Below are positions 29,472 to 39,207 of a DNA stretch of 64,000 bases, piece by piece. The notes under the pieces are model-generated. The model ran no database searches. It had not been told where the DNA came from and saw only the letters and a program-made list of their open reading frames with translations. The DNA comes from Colwellia sp. (GTDB lineage: Bacteria; Pseudomonadota; Gammaproteobacteria; Enterobacterales; Alteromonadaceae): positions 1-64,000 of the forward strand of contig JABSOZ010000007.1 in assembly GCA_013215295.1 (NCBI GenBank), given 5' to 3'. Numbering within the stretch: the stretch's first letter is position 1; each line of letters begins with the position of its first letter. Made by a program: the position numbers and the translations under genes.

Positions 29472-30821
29472 TTAGCTCTTTAATTGTATTTCAAGTCGAA
29501 CCGAATACACGCCATTTTCAGAAGTAATATCCAGTTGATGTGAATCAGGGTAGATGAGCTTTAAGCGTTGTTTTAAGTTTTGTAGCCCAATACCCGTATT
29601 GCTCGATTGTTCACTCTCATCGAAATTATTTTCTATTGCAAATATCATACTTTGCTCTTTAACTTCAAGCTTAATAAGTATAAAAGCCTCTTCAGTGAGT
29701 TTTTCAACGCCATGTTTGTAGGCATTCTCCACCAGTATTAATAATAATAAGGGTGAGATCACTGAGCCAGATCCTGCTATCTCATTATTGAATGTTATAT
29801 TTACGGGTTTATGATACCTGATCTGTTGTAGTTGAATGAAATCGTTAAGATAATTAACTTCATCTTTAAGGAGTACCTGATCTTTTTTGCCTTGGTAAAT
29901 AGTATACCGCAACATGTCTGATAGTTTGAGAATTAAACCTGGTGTTTGGTCTGATTTTTCTAGCGCTAACCCGTATAAATTATTAAGGGTATTAAAAAGA
30001 AAGTGTGGATTCACCTGACTTTTTAAATGCATCAATTCGGCATTAGTCCGTTCATTTTTCAGCTGCTTAACAAGTTTCCATTGACCTGTCATCCAATGAG
30101 ATAGTAAGTGAAAAAGCATCACCCAACTTAGAACCGTTAATTGAAATTGCGTACCGTAGTCACTTGTATCAACAGTCGTTGAAAAAATGAAACTCAGTGC
30201 AATAAAGCTTGCGTAAATCATATATATTTTTTGGGTTTTTAAATCAAGAGATTGAGGCTGATGTTGTGATTTTTCTTGAATAAAAAGCACTATTCGATAA
30301 AGAATAAGGGCAAAGGAAAAAGCAATGGTAAAGTTATATATCATATTAATTCGATGTACTTCTTCAAAGATCAAAATAGTACTAAAAACCATGATAAAAC
30401 TAAAAGCGATGTTATGCTTATAAAGCCAATTTAAGAAAAAAATCACTGGTTTTTTAGCTTTATAGTCTTTCTTAAGACAGTTTAAATCGAGTAACCATTG
30501 CTTAAAAGGGTTATTCGCGATGATCAAAAGCAATAACAAAAGATAATTTATACTGAGTAATGTTAGCGCAAAATCTATGCGACTTTCACGCGTATCTATT
30601 GCCGACATCATTAATATCAAGCTCATTAATGTTGTAAAAACCAGCAAGATGGCAACTAGGTTTTCCTTACATTGAGTGAACAACGCCAACTTGGCTTTAT
30701 TTACCTTTTGTTTAAGCGAATGTTTACTTTGTTCAGATAATTTTTTAATCAACAAGTGACATTGTCCATAAAATAAAGTCTCATCATATAAAGTTCCAAC
30801 ATAAAAAGTATAACAAAACAT
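29472..30821 (-). CDS. LytS-type sensor histidine kinase
   Basis: A 449-residue kinase with about six membrane segments in the first 250 residues and no separate periplasmic sensor domain. The His_kinase family motif LKSQVNPHFLFNTLNNLY carries the phospho-acceptor His, and the C-terminal ATPase part has LLLILVENAYKHG and GIGLQNLKQRLKLIYP. Partner of the adjacent LytTR regulator. The first about 30 residues are poorly supported and the true start may be an internal ATG, since no strong binding site precedes 30821. Confidence 0.88.
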   Translation of the reverse strand: MFCYTFYVGTLYDETLFYGQCHLLIKKLSEQSKHSLKQKVNKAKLALFTQCKENLVAILLVFTTLMSLILMMSAIDTRESRIDFALTLLSINYLLLLLLIIANNPFKQWLLDLNCLKKDYKAKKPVIFFLNWLYKHNIAFSFIMVFSTILIFEEVHRINMIYNFTIAFSFALILYRIVLFIQEKSQHQPQSLDLKTQKIYMIYASFIALSFIFSTTVDTSDYGTQFQLTVLSWVMLFHLLSHWMTGQWKLVKQLKNERTNAELMHLKSQVNPHFLFNTLNNLYGLALEKSDQTPGLILKLSDMLRYTIYQGKKDQVLLKDEVNYLNDFIQLQQIRYHKPVNITFNNEIAGSGSVISPLLLLILVENAYKHGVEKLTEEAFILIKLEVKEQSMIFAIENNFDESEQSSNTGIGLQNLKQRLKLIYPDSHQLDITSENGVYSVRLEIQLKS

Positions 30822-30998
30822 CGTTCATACAACGTAACTCGTTACACCCATAAAAGAGTGCTAAAAATACACGGCTTTATCAATACAAGCGAGCGCTAAT
30901 CGTCCTCAAACATCGTTATTTGACTAACGTTATCATTACAGTGCCTAACAAGGTCTTTTTTAACATCAACGGTATTAACGCTGTTAAATCGGTGTTTG

Positions 30999-31016
30999 AC
31001 CACGAAAAGTCGTGGT
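30999..31016. promoter_or_regulatory. Dyad between the LytS/LytTR pair and the ABC operon
   Basis: ACCACGA (30999-31005) and TCGTGGT (31010-31016) form a perfect 7-bp inverted repeat with a 4-base gap, 93 bases before the ABC ATPase start. There is no U-tract, so a protein-binding site or leader hairpin is more likely than a terminator. Confidence 0.35.
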
Positions 31017-31108
31017 TCGTCACATAACTTATTTATCACTAGGGAATACCCATTGGCTTGGTTATAACTGCTGCAAATAAATTTACCTTTCTCTTGTGGA
31101 GTAACATT

Positions 31109-32047
31109 ATGGAAGCAGTAGCAATAACACCCGACTTAATAACCGATGCAAATAAGCACAGTAGTAATGAGAATCAGCTTAAAATTTCTGGATTAAGCAA
31201 AACTTATCATAATGGTTTTAGAGCGCTAAATAATGTCAATCTAACATTATCTAACGGTATGTTCGGTTTACTTGGCCCCAATGGTGCGGGTAAGTCGAGC
31301 TTTATGCGGAGTTTGGCAACGTTACAAACGTTCGACAATGGCAATATTATTTTCAATGGTGAGGACAGCCAAGCTAACCCTGACGCCATTCGGAAATGTC
31401 TTGGTTATTTGCCACAAGAATTTGGTGTTTACCCTAAAATGTCTGCCGTGCAACTGCTTGATTATTTAGCGGTATTAAAAGGAGTAACGGACAAAACAAT
31501 AAGAAAAAAACAAATTGACTATCTACTGGCGTTAACCAATCTCACCGCGCACAAAAATAAAGCGGTTGCCAACTATTCTGGCGGTATGAAACAACGATTT
31601 GGCATCGCTCAAGCATTGCTGGGCTCTCCTAAACTGCTAATTATTGATGAACCTACCGCAGGCTTAGATCCCGCTGAACGTAATAGTTTTCATAATATTT
31701 TGTCTGATATTGCAGAGAAAATGATCATCCTTTTATCAACTCATATTGTGGAAGATATCAATAATTTATGTCCAAAGATGGCGATTTTAAATGCTGGTGA
31801 GATATGTTTTCAGGGTGAACCTCAAGCCTTAATAAACACGTTACAAAGCCGGCTTTGGAGAAAAACCATCTCCAAAAATGAGTTAGAGCAGGTTCAGCAA
31901 CAATATGAATTGCTGTCTGTGCGATTAAAGAATGGTTGTTATCAAATTAGACTGGTATCAGACATTAACCCTGGGCATGGTTTCACACCTGTGGAAGCTG
32001 ATTTAGAAGATGCCTATTTTCATACCTTAAAGCAACAACAGCGCTAA
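31109..32047 (+). CDS. ABC transporter ATP-binding protein
   Basis: A 312-residue ATPase of the ABC-2 exporter class. Walker A is GPNGAGKSS (56-64), the Q-loop YLPQEFG, the signature YSGGMKQR, Walker B LLIIDEPTAGLDP and the H-loop STHIVED. I start it at ATG 31109 because GGAG lies about 8 bases upstream; an earlier GTG adds 17 unsupported residues. A 75-residue C-terminal extension follows the H-loop, as in CcmA/NatA-like subunits. The permease-peptidase gene starts 25 bases after its stop, so it almost certainly energises that permease. Confidence 0.93.
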   Translation: MEAVAITPDLITDANKHSSNENQLKISGLSKTYHNGFRALNNVNLTLSNGMFGLLGPNGAGKSSFMRSLATLQTFDNGNIIFNGEDSQANPDAIRKCLGYLPQEFGVYPKMSAVQLLDYLAVLKGVTDKTIRKKQIDYLLALTNLTAHKNKAVANYSGGMKQRFGIAQALLGSPKLLIIDEPTAGLDPAERNSFHNILSDIAEKMIILLSTHIVEDINNLCPKMAILNAGEICFQGEPQALINTLQSRLWRKTISKNELEQVQQQYELLSVRLKNGCYQIRLVSDINPGHGFTPVEADLEDAYFHTLKQQQR

Positions 32048-32072
32048 CTGAAGAGTGGCTAAGGAGCTAAAT

Positions 32073-35000
32073 ATGTTGACTCAATTATTACGTTTCGAGA
32101 GTTTGTATCAAATCAAACAACCGTCTTTCATTATCTTATTACTCGGTTTATTCAGTTATGGTGTTGTTATTAATGCGGATGTTTTAGGTCAGGGCATGGA
32201 ATTACTCAACATTAACTCCCCTTATCGTTTAAGTTATTTTATCGCCTTGACTTCGGTACTGAGCATTTTTGCCGCGATGATGTTTTGTGTTAATAGTTTA
32301 CTGAGAGACAAAGACCATCATTTTGACGGTATTGTTGGTATGTTGGCGATAAAGCAACGATTTTTCAGTTGTACCATCGCTATATTAATAAGTACCTTAA
32401 GTGTTGTTTCACTTTTATCCATTGGGCTCATGCTGGGGATGTTATCGCCGAGTCTTGACCCAGAAAAAATAAGCCAATTTTCCTTGAACCACTATTTATG
32501 GCCTTGGTTAGTCTTTGTTTTACCAAACACTCTTATTGTCACGAGTATATTAGTGGCAGTGACTTTAAAAAAACAAAGTGCTTTTGCCACCTATATCACG
32601 GCAATTTCACTGTTTATCTTTTTTTGGGTATCAATGATATTTATCGGCGCACCAGTAACAGGAAGCATGGTGTTTAAAGATCCAAGCGTGGTCAGTATAT
32701 TTGCTTTGTTAGACCCTTTTGGTACGAGTGCTTTCTTTGAACAAAATCAATTCTGGACGCCTGCACAAAAAAACCAGCAGTTATTTAGCTTGTCGGATTC
32801 ATTATTGTTAAATCGGGTTATTTGGTTATCGATAACATTAGCGGTATTTGTATATCTTGGGAAAGTTGTTATTCACCATTTTCAGCCAAGTGAAAATACG
32901 TCAAGTGATAAACGAAGAAATTCACGCAATAACTCACAACAGAAATTGGAAGTATTCAAGGCTATCCCTGGCTTTATTTCAACTCAATTTAAAAAGCATC
33001 TTGAAGCACCTTTAGTCAGTACTGATACCAAAGGGCTTAAGTTTCAACTTTTAGCCTTGTTAACATTGTCAGTCATTGAAATTAAACAAATTATGGGGCA
33101 GTGGGCATTTAGAGTGTTAGTTATACTTGTTACTGGCTTGGCCATTGTCGGTATGTTGATGGCAGTGGGGGTATTAAGTGGTGGTATTTTCTCTGGACGT
33201 TATCCTACAACAGTACTTTTAGTTAGCTATAGCACCGAAGCTTTTACGCCATTGGTTACTGCTATTATTATTTTTTACAGTGCAGAAAAAATTTGGCAAG
33301 AAAAACGCCTTAAAGCTGACAGTTTTATTGATAGCTCACCTGTTGCTAATGCCACCATTTATGGTGCAAAGTTATTATCCTTATTTTTTATTCCCTTGTT
33401 TCTCGTGGCGATGAATATTGCTGCATCAATTGTTTTTCAACTAGCTAATGACTATTACCGCTTCGAATTTGCTCATTACCTTTCACTGTTTTATTTCATC
33501 GCTGTGCCAGTGTTAATTCAAACTGTATTAATTTTCTTTATACAAACGTATATTGCCAGCAGTCGTTTTGCTAATAAATATTTGGGCATGATGATCAGTG
33601 CGATTGTTATTGTACTTTTAGCAATATCAAGTGGCTTATTGGGCTTTGAACATCCTTTATTAAACATCAATAAACTGCCCAGCTTATTACGCATTGATTC
33701 CGATTTAGTGGGGTATGGAGATTTTGGCATTAAGTTCCATTACTTAGCTGGATTTTGGGGAATATTTGCACTGTTCATTGCGGGGTTGACGGTACTGAAA
33801 TGGAATAGGGGTGAGTGGTATAAAACAAAATACTTTTCCGGTAATAAAGTATCACCAATAAACACAGCCCATACAAATGAGAATGTAAAATTATCTCGTG
33901 TGTATATACCTTCACTGTTAGTGGCACTTTTAGCCTTTGGTACTTTTATTCATAGCAATATTCCTGTCAGCAATGATCACCAAACAAGGGATAAAAGTCT
34001 TGATGATCAAGCGCTGTATGAGCGTAAATATAAACAGTATCAACACTTAGCTATTCCACAAGTGAGCCAAATGAAACTTGCGGTTGATTTTTATCCTAAT
34101 CAGAACAGTTACGCTGTTAAAGCGGATTATCGTTTGGTTAATACCGGTAATGAAGCAATGTTGGAAATATTTGTCACCGCACGAGTACCGCTACAAAGTA
34201 TAGAAATTGCCGGCGCGACATTATCACTTCACGACTCAACCGCTAACTGGAGTGTTTATTTATTTCAACTAACGCAACCATTATTAACCGGGGAAAGCTT
34301 AGCGATGACTTATCAATTATCGCAGTCATCATCAGCTTTCGCTATTCATAAAGGCATAGTGAATAACGGCTCTTATCTGAATCACAGTGGATTTGAACCT
34401 TTGATGGGGTATATCGAACGAATTGAAATAGACGATAAGTTTGAGCGTGAAAATCGTGGTTTGCTTGTCAAATCCGTCAACACATCAGACAGAAGCAAAT
34501 CCACTGATAAAGGCAAGTTCATCACGCAAAAAAGGACGTTTGAAGCGGTACTGTCAACGTCAATTGAGCAAACAGCCGTAACTTCAGGGCAATTGGTAAA
34601 AACGTGGCAGCAAGATGGCCGAAACTATTTCCATTACAAAATGAATAAAGCCATATACCCACTAGTAGATTACTTCTCAGCAGTCTATGAAAAGAAGAGT
34701 ATTAAGCACAAAGGACTTGTTGTTGAGATGTACTTTCATCCTGAACATGGGATGAATATCGATGAAATGTTGCGTGCAACTAAAGCAACACTCGACTACG
34801 CGACAACAAATCTTGGGCCTTATGCGTTTGACAGTTTACGTATTCTTGAAGTACCCGATTATCATCCTTTTGGCGGTAAAGCTACATCAGGAATTGTTGC
34901 CTTGTCGGAAAGTTTATACATCGAAGATTATAACGATGGTGCAGACATTAATAATACGGCTCGAAATACCATTCATGAAGTGATGCATCAGTGGTGGGGA

Positions 35001-35750
35001 GAAAAATTAGCCCCTAAAATCACCCAAGGTGAGGGCGTATTAGTTGAATCGTTAACCAAGTATATGGAGGCAGTTATATTAGAACAAATGTATGGAAATA
35101 ACATGGCTCGCCAATTGACAAAGTATACTCAGCGTCGTTATTTTTCAGGCCGTTCTTATGCTCGTACAGCTGAAGTTGGTTTAATCGATGCAGACCATGA
35201 ACGTTATCTGAATTATGGTAAAGGACCGGTAGTATTTACGGCTTTAAAAGAATTGTTAGGAGAGCAAAAACTTAATAGCGCTTTTAAGCAACTAATCGAA
35301 AGTCACCAATATACGCTTAGTGCCACAACTGATGATTTACTTAGCGCATTATTGGGTATTGCCGATGACTCGCAAAAAGGCCTTATGCAAGATTGGCTAA
35401 CTAAAGTTATTGAGTACGATTTATCCATTAATAACGCCGTAGTTAGCGAGCTTCCAGATGGCCGTTATGAAGTTGTTATCGATGTTAAAGCCTTACGATT
35501 ATTAACGGATAAGGATGGGCTGGTCAGCGAGATAGGGTTAGATGAAGCCATCAACATTGCATTATACCGCGCACACCCAGGACGTAAAAGTACAGAGGCA
35601 CTATCTATTGAAAATCAGCTGATTAATCAAACTAATTCGACTATCACCTTGATTGTCGAAGATAAGCCTAGCTATGTAATGATTGATCCTAATTACACTC
35701 GATTAGATAAAGACTTGTCGAACAATATCAACAAAATTGAAGAGAAATAA
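32073..35750 (+). CDS. ABC-2 permease fused to an M1-type metallopeptidase
   Basis: The 1225-residue product joins two functions. Residues 1-600 hold about 12 membrane segments in two ABC-2-type sets, and a further segment lies near 615-635. The remaining about 580 residues should be periplasmic and form an M1-like gluzincin domain, with zinc motif HEVMH at 968-972 and a Glu (E992) 20 residues after the last His. I recall the same spacing (HEMAHQWWG...LSES) in permease/M1 fusions of Bacteroidetes, so the fusion is a family and not an assembly error. The canonical GGMEN is replaced by FGGKATSGIV. AAGGAG precedes ATG 32073. Peptide export or processing is inferred. Confidence 0.88.
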   Translation: MLTQLLRFESLYQIKQPSFIILLLGLFSYGVVINADVLGQGMELLNINSPYRLSYFIALTSVLSIFAAMMFCVNSLLRDKDHHFDGIVGMLAIKQRFFSCTIAILISTLSVVSLLSIGLMLGMLSPSLDPEKISQFSLNHYLWPWLVFVLPNTLIVTSILVAVTLKKQSAFATYITAISLFIFFWVSMIFIGAPVTGSMVFKDPSVVSIFALLDPFGTSAFFEQNQFWTPAQKNQQLFSLSDSLLLNRVIWLSITLAVFVYLGKVVIHHFQPSENTSSDKRRNSRNNSQQKLEVFKAIPGFISTQFKKHLEAPLVSTDTKGLKFQLLALLTLSVIEIKQIMGQWAFRVLVILVTGLAIVGMLMAVGVLSGGIFSGRYPTTVLLVSYSTEAFTPLVTAIIIFYSAEKIWQEKRLKADSFIDSSPVANATIYGAKLLSLFFIPLFLVAMNIAASIVFQLANDYYRFEFAHYLSLFYFIAVPVLIQTVLIFFIQTYIASSRFANKYLGMMISAIVIVLLAISSGLLGFEHPLLNINKLPSLLRIDSDLVGYGDFGIKFHYLAGFWGIFALFIAGLTVLKWNRGEWYKTKYFSGNKVSPINTAHTNENVKLSRVYIPSLLVALLAFGTFIHSNIPVSNDHQTRDKSLDDQALYERKYKQYQHLAIPQVSQMKLAVDFYPNQNSYAVKADYRLVNTGNEAMLEIFVTARVPLQSIEIAGATLSLHDSTANWSVYLFQLTQPLLTGESLAMTYQLSQSSSAFAIHKGIVNNGSYLNHSGFEPLMGYIERIEIDDKFERENRGLLVKSVNTSDRSKSTDKGKFITQKRTFEAVLSTSIEQTAVTSGQLVKTWQQDGRNYFHYKMNKAIYPLVDYFSAVYEKKSIKHKGLVVEMYFHPEHGMNIDEMLRATKATLDYATTNLGPYAFDSLRILEVPDYHPFGGKATSGIVALSESLYIEDYNDGADINNTARNTIHEVMHQWWGEKLAPKITQGEGVLVESLTKYMEAVILEQMYGNNMARQLTKYTQRRYFSGRSYARTAEVGLIDADHERYLNYGKGPVVFTALKELLGEQKLNSAFKQLIESHQYTLSATTDDLLSALLGIADDSQKGLMQDWLTKVIEYDLSINNAVVSELPDGRYEVVIDVKALRLLTDKDGLVSEIGLDEAINIALYRAHPGRKSTEALSIENQLINQTNSTITLIVEDKPSYVMIDPNYTRLDKDLSNNINKIEEK

Positions 35751-36772
35751 TGACTATAATGAAAGCGTTTTTATTAGCAAGTTTGATCGCGGCGATAGCT
35801 CCAGCACGAGCTAGTTCAGATGCAGCACAACTTGCATTTCAGGCTAGATATTATTCACAAGCAACAAGCTTATTTGAAAAACAATTAGAGCAAAATGAAA
35901 ATAATGTCGTAGCTCATCTTTATTTGGCAAAGATTGCAGTAAACAATGAAGTTCTAGATCTAGCTGAATACCATATTCTAGTAGCGGGTGAGCTTATTGA
36001 AGACAAGCCAGAAAAAGCATTAGATAAAAACACTCAAGCCGAAGTTTTTCATTGGCTGGGGGCTATTATGGAAATGCAGGCAGAAAAGTCGAGTATTTTT
36101 AGTATGTCTGGATATGCTAAAAAGTCACTTAGGAGCTATTTAAAGTCTGTCGAGTTATTACCTGAAAAACTACAATATCGAGAAGGTCTCATTAATTTTT
36201 ATCTAGGTGCACCCAGCCTTTTAGGTGGAGACATCGAAGAAGCGATAAAGCACGCCAAAGTAACTTTTGATCAAAATCCTAACTTTGGCTATAAAATGTT
36301 GGTAAATAGTTACGAGAAAAACGGTGATACTCAATTGGTGTTGGCAACCTATAAACTGGCCATTGAGAAATATCCGTTAGACGCGGAACTGTTATTGATG
36401 AGAGGCACTTATTGGAAGACTGAACGTAATTACGATAAAGCGGTGTCTGACTATCGATTAGCAGGAAAACTATTGGTCTCGGAGAATGACCAAAAATCTG
36501 CACAGTTGATGTCTTTGTATTGGATAGGACGGATCAGTGGTTTTAACGGTGACCACTTAGAAAGAGGCATTGACGCTTATCAGCAGGTGATAGATTTTAA
36601 TGAAGACCTTGGTGATGCGTTTATTCCTAGCAAAGAATGGACAAAATTTCGAATGGCTAAGTTGATGATACTTAATGGCCAAAAAAAGGAGGCAGATACC
36701 ATTTTTGTTAACTTGTTAAATTCAACTGAGCGTGAGGATCTTAAAAAGGAGATAAGTAGAGAACTGAATTAA
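35750..36772 (+). CDS. Exported TPR-repeat protein
   Basis: The 340-residue product begins with a signal peptide (MKAFLLASLIAAIAPARA, after three extra residues). Tandem tetratricopeptide helices follow, visible around AQLAFQARYYSQATSLFEKQL, AHLYLAKIAVNNEVLDLAEYH, and AELLLMRGTYWKTERNYDKAV. TPR folds bind peptides or partner proteins. The ATG shares its A with the stop of the permease-peptidase gene (TAATG), so the two are translationally coupled and probably act together in the periplasm. Confidence 0.85.
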   Translation: MTIMKAFLLASLIAAIAPARASSDAAQLAFQARYYSQATSLFEKQLEQNENNVVAHLYLAKIAVNNEVLDLAEYHILVAGELIEDKPEKALDKNTQAEVFHWLGAIMEMQAEKSSIFSMSGYAKKSLRSYLKSVELLPEKLQYREGLINFYLGAPSLLGGDIEEAIKHAKVTFDQNPNFGYKMLVNSYEKNGDTQLVLATYKLAIEKYPLDAELLLMRGTYWKTERNYDKAVSDYRLAGKLLVSENDQKSAQLMSLYWIGRISGFNGDHLERGIDAYQQVIDFNEDLGDAFIPSKEWTKFRMAKLMILNGQKKEADTIFVNLLNSTEREDLKKEISRELN

Positions 36773-36822
36773 ATTATAAGTTGAACGTTAGTTTGTTTTT
36801 TGAATCTGTTTGTATGTGTCGC

Positions 36823-36851
36823 CCAATAACTTTCTATATAAAGGTTATTGG
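36823..36851. terminator. Intergenic hairpin after the TPR gene
   Basis: CCAATAAC (36823-36830) pairs with GTTATTGG (36844-36851). It lies 50 bases after the TPR stop, between convergent genes. No U-tract follows, so function as a terminator is uncertain. Confidence 0.4.
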
Positions 36852-36888
36852 TTGTTAACGATAAAAGGTTCTACAGGAAAATTGATGA

Positions 36889-36914
36889 CGTGCTTATTAT
36901 AGAAAATAAGCACG
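36889..36914. terminator. Hairpin at the 3' end of the nhaC-type gene
   Basis: CGTGCTTATT (36889-36898) and AATAAGCACG (36905-36914) form a perfect 10-bp stem with a 6-base loop, 22 bases beyond the antiporter stop. No T-run on either side, so it may be an RNA 3'-end stabiliser. Confidence 0.45.
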
Positions 36915-36936
36915 AAAAGACAGGATGATAAGAGCG

Positions 36937-38256
36937 TTATTTAGTAATGCGCCAAAAAGCAATACTTGCAACAACGAGTAATATCATCGGATAAAAAGCG
37001 CTTGATACCACTTCAATAGGGGATATTTTCAATGTTGCTCCTAACAATAAAGCTTGAGCCCCATAAGGTAGCAATCCTTGGTTAATACAGGCGTAGATAT
37101 CTAATAAACTTGCAGAATGAGCAGGACTAACTTCACCATCATCAGCAAGTTCTTTCGCTGTTTCACCGGTAACTATAATAGATACGGTATTGTTTGCCGT
37201 GAAAAAATTACACGTAAAAGCTAAAGTAGCAATACCTAAACCTGCTGCACGCTTTTTATTATTAGGGTTAAGTTTGCGTGCGAAACCTTCAATAGCATCA
37301 GTTAATGCTGCTAAGCCACCTTGTCGCTTAATAAGTTCACTTAAACCACCAATAAAGAGCGATAGAATGAAAATGTCCTGCATACTGCCAAAACCGGTAT
37401 TTATATCATTTACCCAAGTAGATAATTGATAACCATTGTCGTACATACCGATCCCTGCAGCGAGAATAATACCGACAATTAATACGAGAAAAACATTTAT
37501 CCCCATCAGTGCTAATACTAGAATAACAAGATAAGGCACCAAACCTAGCACGTTAAGGCTTTCAACTTGCTCATGAGGAATACTTATACCCATTGAAGCA
37601 TAAATAATGAGGCATAAAAGTGCGGCAGGGACAGCAAATTTAAAATTAACTTTAAACTTATCCTTCATGTGTGCACCCTGACTTCGAGTAGATGCAATGG
37701 TGGTGTCGGATATTATCGATAAATTATCACCAAAAATAGCACCAGAGATAATGCAGCCAGCAACGATTGAAGCATCTAAATCGGCTGACTCAATAAAGCC
37801 TAATGCGACAGGTGCAATTGCGGCAATTGTACCCATAGAAGTTCCCATTGCGGTAGCGAGGAAAGCAGCCACTAAAAACAAACCGGGTAATAATAAGTAA
37901 TCAGGGAAGAATGACAAACCTAATTGTACGCTAGCATCAACACTTCCGGTTGCTTTAGCGACTACTGCGAAAGCACCAGCAAGTAAATAAATAATACACA
38001 TAGTAATGATGTTTGAATGGCCAGCTCCAGATATAAACTGACTAACTTGTTCATTAATACTGTCTTTCCCTAAATATATCGCCACCAAAATAGCGGGAAT
38101 AATGGCAATACTGGCCGGCAGCTGATAAAAAGCAAAATCAACACCTTGTAAGGTAAGCACAATACCAGTGCCTAGAAATATTCCCAGAAATACGGCAAAA
38201 GGTAATAAGCTAAGTAAACGCTTTTCAGGAACAGGAATTACTACATCAGTACTCAT
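36937..38256 (-). CDS. NhaC-family Na+/H+ antiporter-like transporter
   Basis: A hydrophobic protein of 439 residues from ATG 38256 (445 from ATG 38274; the binding site AAAGA favours the shorter). About 11 membrane segments are visible. The family pattern GTSMGTIAAIAPVALG and GDNLSIISDTTIASTRSQG marks the NhaC/MleN branch, which exchanges Na+ or organic acids for protons at the inner membrane. Near the end it has TANNTVSIIVTGETAKELA. A role in sodium homeostasis suits a marine bacterium with a Na+-driven flagellum. It is a single gene, convergent with the TPR operon. Confidence 0.85.
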   Translation of the reverse strand: MSTDVVIPVPEKRLLSLLPFAVFLGIFLGTGIVLTLQGVDFAFYQLPASIAIIPAILVAIYLGKDSINEQVSQFISGAGHSNIITMCIIYLLAGAFAVVAKATGSVDASVQLGLSFFPDYLLLPGLFLVAAFLATAMGTSMGTIAAIAPVALGFIESADLDASIVAGCIISGAIFGDNLSIISDTTIASTRSQGAHMKDKFKVNFKFAVPAALLCLIIYASMGISIPHEQVESLNVLGLVPYLVILVLALMGINVFLVLIVGIILAAGIGMYDNGYQLSTWVNDINTGFGSMQDIFILSLFIGGLSELIKRQGGLAALTDAIEGFARKLNPNNKKRAAGLGIATLAFTCNFFTANNTVSIIVTGETAKELADDGEVSPAHSASLLDIYACINQGLLPYGAQALLLGATLKISPIEVVSSAFYPMILLVVASIAFWRITK

Positions 38257-38477
38257 AAAATTTATCTTTAACATTAGGTTAACGCTAGTCTATCGTAATC
38301 TTTAGTGATAGCAAGACGATAAAGAAATGCTTGTCATCAAAGGAAATTATATTTAATAACAAAATGTCTTAAATTCAGGCTATTGACCAGCGGCAGTTTA
38401 TGTTAAACTTTCGCGAATTTTTTATCCAACCGCCGTTTTACACAACAATTGTGTAGGTGAAAACATAAGTGAATATC

Positions 38478-39101
38478 ATGTCAGAAAATACATTTGAAAC
38501 TATTGAACAACGTGTAAGTTACGGTGTAGGTCGTCAATTAGGTGATCAATTACGTAATAACCCTTTTAAAGAATTTGACATTTCTGCTGTACAAGCAGGT
38601 TTGGCTGATGCGATTGCTAATACAGCAAGCCAAGTATCAGACGAAGATTTAAATGCAGCTTTTTCTGTTATTTCTAAAAAAATGCAAGAATTAGAGCAAG
38701 CAGCAGCTAAAGAAAAGTCAGCTGAAGGCGAAGCATATTTAGTTGAAAATGCTAAGCGTGATGAAGTTACGGTTACTGAATCTGGTCTTCAATATGAAGT
38801 TTTAGCAACGGGCGAAGGCGAAATACCAACTGCTGCAAGCACTGTTCGTACTCATTATCACGGTACATTCATTAATGGCGATATTTTTGATAGTTCTGTA
38901 GATCGCGGTCAACCTGCTGAATTTCCAGTCGGTGGCGTTATCCCTGGTTGGACTGAAGCTTTACAGTTAATGACTGAAGGTTCTAAATGGAGATTATACG
39001 TACCTTACAATTTAGCTTACGGTGAGCAAGGCTCACAAGGTTCTATACCTCCATACTCAACATTGGTATTTGATGTTGAATTATTAGCAATTGTTAGCTA
39101 A
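38478..39101 (+). CDS. fklB: FKBP-type peptidyl-prolyl isomerase
   Basis: It speeds cis-trans isomerisation at Xaa-Pro bonds. The 207-residue product has an N-terminal dimerisation region (FETIEQRVSYGVGRQLGDQL) and a C-terminal FKBP domain (about 105-205) with FDSSVDRGQPAEFPVG, VIPGWTEALQLM and YGEQGSQGSIPP. It lacks a signal peptide, so it is FklB-like and not FkpA. ATG 38478 aligns with FklB. A GTG three codons upstream has the better-spaced AGGTG, so the start could be 38469. A clean terminator follows at 39110-39134. Confidence 0.92.
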   Translation: MSENTFETIEQRVSYGVGRQLGDQLRNNPFKEFDISAVQAGLADAIANTASQVSDEDLNAAFSVISKKMQELEQAAAKEKSAEGEAYLVENAKRDEVTVTESGLQYEVLATGEGEIPTAASTVRTHYHGTFINGDIFDSSVDRGQPAEFPVGGVIPGWTEALQLMTEGSKWRLYVPYNLAYGEQGSQGSIPPYSTLVFDVELLAIVS

Positions 39102-39109
39102 TTAATTTT

Positions 39110-39134
39110 AAAGCCCTCTGTTGAGGGCTTTTTT
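39110..39134 (+). terminator. Terminator of fklB
   Basis: AAAGCCCTC (39110-39118) pairs with GAGGGCTTT (39123-39131), tetraloop TGTT, followed by TTT. It is a standard rho-independent terminator. Confidence 0.92.
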
Positions 39135-39207
39135 ATACCTTCAATAAAATAATAAGTTTTAAGTAAATAGATACTTAGTATCAACAAAACAATAAGAGTC
39201 GGGGCGC

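Noticed and set aside
32055-32072. GTG start six codons upstream of the permease-peptidase
   Set aside because: Those codons contain AAGGAG, the obvious ribosome binding site for ATG 32073.
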